64,000 nt of DNA from positions 2,232,001 through 2,296,000 of the forward strand of contig NZ_JAUSUT010000001.1 of NCBI RefSeq assembly GCF_030814215.1. Direction: 5' to 3'. Positions 62,473-64,000 of this stretch are shown here, piece by piece. Below the pieces are notes generated by a model. The model was not told the origin of the DNA. It saw only the letters and a program-made list of their open reading frames with translations, and did no database searches. Each line of letters starts with the position of its first letter. Positions within the stretch are counted from its first letter, which is position 1. This DNA is from Amycolatopsis thermophila (lineage in GTDB: Bacteria; Actinomycetota; Actinomycetes; Mycobacteriales; Pseudonocardiaceae). The position numbers and the translations under genes were made by a program.

Positions 62473-63225
62473 CTATGAGGTGAGGAACTCGCCGATCGCC
62501 TGGCCCAGTTCGGGCTGGGCGACCGCGCTGAGGTGGTTGCCCGGCACAGTCGCGTAGCGCCCGTGCGGCAGGGCCTCCGCCAGGTCGGGCGCGGTGCGGT
62601 TGTGCGGATCGTCGATGCCGGCGACGACGAGCGTCGGCGTCTCGAGGTGTTGCAGCGTGACGCGGGGCGTGTCGACGGACGTGTCGAGGATGTGCAGCAA
62701 CGCCTCGCGGTCGCCGCCGATCTGCTTGAAGAACGCCTCCGCCCGCCACTCCCGTGTTCCGCGCTCGAACGAACCCAGGTTGGTCAGCACCTCGCGGAAG
62801 TGCGCGTTGCTGCCGCCGGTGTGTTCGACGGCGTGCAACCCCATGCCGGCGACGACCGCCCGCCGCGGCCGGGCGCCGCGCACCAGCATGCGGATCGTCG
62901 TCCGGCCGCCGAGGGAATAGCCGCCCAGGTCGTAGCCGGTCAGCCCGAGGTGCCCGAGCAGGTCGAACCCGTCGTCGGCGAGCACGTCCGGCGGGTAGGC
63001 GGCCGGGTCGTGCGGCTTCGCGCTCTCCCCGTGGCCGCGCAGGTCCAGCATGATCACGCGGAACCCGAGCCCGGCGAGGTGCTCGGCGTGCCCGTAGCTG
63101 ACCCAGTTCACCTGCGACGTGGAGAAGTAGCCGTGGATCAGCACCAGCGGCCGCCCCTCGCCCACCTCGCGGTAGGCGAGGCGGCACCCGTCGCGGGCGG
63201 TGAAGTACCGGATCATGCGGGTCAT
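62473..63225 (-). CDS. Alpha/beta hydrolase
   Basis: 250 residues. The oxyanion-loop HGYFSTSQ, the nucleophile Ser in GYDLGGYSLGGRT, the acid in VVAGIDDPHNRT and the His in VPGNHLSAV complete a catalytic triad. It has no signal peptide. The substrate cannot be assigned; several esterase and haloperoxidase-like families share this layout. It lies just beyond the dnaB end on the same strand. Confidence 0.87.
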   Translation of the reverse strand: MTRMIRYFTARDGCRLAYREVGEGRPLVLIHGYFSTSQVNWVSYGHAEHLAGLGFRVIMLDLRGHGESAKPHDPAAYPPDVLADDGFDLLGHLGLTGYDLGGYSLGGRTTIRMLVRGARPRRAVVAGMGLHAVEHTGGSNAHFREVLTNLGSFERGTREWRAEAFFKQIGGDREALLHILDTSVDTPRVTLQHLETPTLVVAGIDDPHNRTAPDLAEALPHGRYATVPGNHLSAVAQPELGQAIGEFLTS

Positions 63226-63301
63226 CCAACCAAGCGCGCCGTGGCCGGCATCCGGGACCGGGTGCGCGACGTGGCGCCGAGCACGCGGGCGCCGCCCGGC
63301 G

Positions 63302-64000
63302 TCAGCCCTGGGCGAGGTCGGCGAAGCGGCTGTAGTGCAGCTGGTGCGCGACGACGATCGTGCTGGTCGGGCCGGCGCGGTGCTTCGCCAGGATCAGGTC
63401 GGCCTCGCCGGCGCGCGGGTCGTCCCGCTCCCACGCGTCCGGGCGGTTGATCAGGATGACCATGTCGGCGTCCTGCTCCAGCGAACCGGACTCACGCAGG
63501 TCGGACAGCATCGGGCGCTTGTCGGTGCGCTGTTCCGGACCACGGTTCAGCTGGCTGATCGCGACCACCGGCACCTCGAGTTCCTTGGCCAGCAGCTTGA
63601 GCTGACGCGAGAACTCCGACACCTCCTGCTGCCGCGACTCGACCCGCTTGCCCGAGGTCATCAGCTGCATGTAGTCGACGACGACGAGCTTGAGGTCGTT
63701 GCGCTGCTTGAGCCGCCGCGCCTTGGCCCGGATCTCCATCATGGTCATGTTCGGCGAGTCGTCGATGAACAGCGGCGCCTCGCTGATCTCGCTCATCCGC
63801 CGGGCGAGCCGCGTCCAGTCGTCGTCGGACATGCGGCCGCTGCGCATGTCCGCGAGCCGGATCCGGGCCTCGGCGGAGAGCATGCGCATGACGATCTCGA
63901 TGCGGCTCATCTCCAGCGAGAAGATGACGCTGCTCATGCCGTGCTTGATGGAGCACGACCGCGCGAAGTCCAGGCCCAGTGTCGACTTGCCGACACCGGG
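63302..64000 (-). CDS. dnaB: Replicative DNA helicase DnaB, C-terminal part (cut by window edge)
   Basis: The hexameric 5'-3' helicase at the replication fork. The window holds about 232 residues of the C-terminal RecA-like domain. The Walker A PGVGKSTLGLDFARSCSIKH is cut right at its start by the window end. Walker B and motifs follow: VIFSLEMSRIEIVMRMLSAE, LVVVDYMQLM, VVAISQLNRGPEQRTDKRPM and SDLRESGSLEQDADMVI. The end, STIVVAHQLHYSRFADLA, is complete, and no intein is present in the visible part. Confidence 0.96.
   Translation of the reverse strand, partial: PGVGKSTLGLDFARSCSIKHGMSSVIFSLEMSRIEIVMRMLSAEARIRLADMRSGRMSDDDWTRLARRMSEISEAPLFIDDSPNMTMMEIRAKARRLKQRNDLKLVVVDYMQLMTSGKRVESRQQEVSEFSRQLKLLAKELEVPVVAISQLNRGPEQRTDKRPMLSDLRESGSLEQDADMVILINRPDAWERDDPRAGEADLILAKHRAGPTSTIVVAHQLHYSRFADLAQG

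Overview
The window is high-GC actinobacterial chromosome with many GTG starts and tightly coupled genes. It lies beside the replication origin. The gene order dnaA, rpmH, rnpA, yidD, yidC, jag, rsmG, parA, parB is the conserved actinobacterial origin block. The following cwlM, trxA, trxB, anti-sigma, sigM, pseudokinase/murJ, DUF6049, Nudix, CCA-adding enzyme series is, as I recall it, the same series found next to dnaA in Mycobacterium tuberculosis. Gene content, codon style and the absence of a mycobacterial type MurJ-kinase fusion suggest a member of the Pseudonocardiaceae, most likely Amycolatopsis or a close relative. That assignment is inference. oriC itself should lie just left of the window, beyond the 3' side of dnaA.

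Layout. 1-7 kb: the start of dnaA (minus strand, cut by the window edge), then the plus-strand ribosomal protein, RNase P, membrane insertase, Jag, RsmG and ParAB genes, with four parS-type sites around rsmG-parA. 7-13 kb: a D-Ala-D-Ala-ligase-like protein, an aminotransferase, a GNAT protein, the amidase-like CwlM and the thioredoxin pair trxB-trxA. 13-24 kb: sigM with its anti-sigma factor, a membrane pseudokinase, the lipid II flippase MurJ, a DUF6049 protein, a Nudix hydrolase, the CCA enzyme, an orphan histidine kinase and a small coiled-coil protein.

24.2-41.2 kb is the accessory highlight. It is one minus-strand operon of eight tightly packed genes: a YbaB/EbfC-like protein, a WXG100-like protein, a 2551-residue polymorphic toxin-like protein, and five downstream proteins. 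The giant protein starts with a CpnT-like WXG100-type region. It then carries long low-complexity linkers, an ADP-ribosyltransferase domain with intact R/S/ExE residues, a papain-fold toxin domain that lost its Cys and His, a second papain-fold domain with intact Cys/His/Asp, a degenerate region that may be RelA/SpoT-like, and an unrecognised C-terminal domain. Downstream are two TNT-related proteins lacking key catalytic residues, two proteins ending in dead ADP-ribosylglycohydrolase domains, and one ADP-ribosylglycohydrolase with an intact metal site. The simplest reading is a type VII-secreted multi-effector system with candidate immunity proteins that reverse or block ADP-ribosylation, at the chromosomal position held by CpnT in mycobacteria.

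41-55 kb: an MFS transporter, YqgE, a small membrane protein, a phytase-like secreted protein, leucyl-tRNA synthetase, a TetR regulator, PTS enzyme I under a DasR-type operator, a Cmx-like drug exporter with a possible attenuator leader, a DUF1707 protein, and an AI-2E-type membrane protein translationally coupled to a two-component system. 55-61 kb: three consecutive secreted proteins, the last a 962-residue repeat protein with chaplin-like repeats. 61-64 kb: a DODA-type dioxygenase, a small membrane protein, an alpha/beta hydrolase, and the C-terminal part of the replicative helicase dnaB, cut by the right edge.

No tRNA, rRNA, CRISPR array, insertion sequence or prophage was seen.
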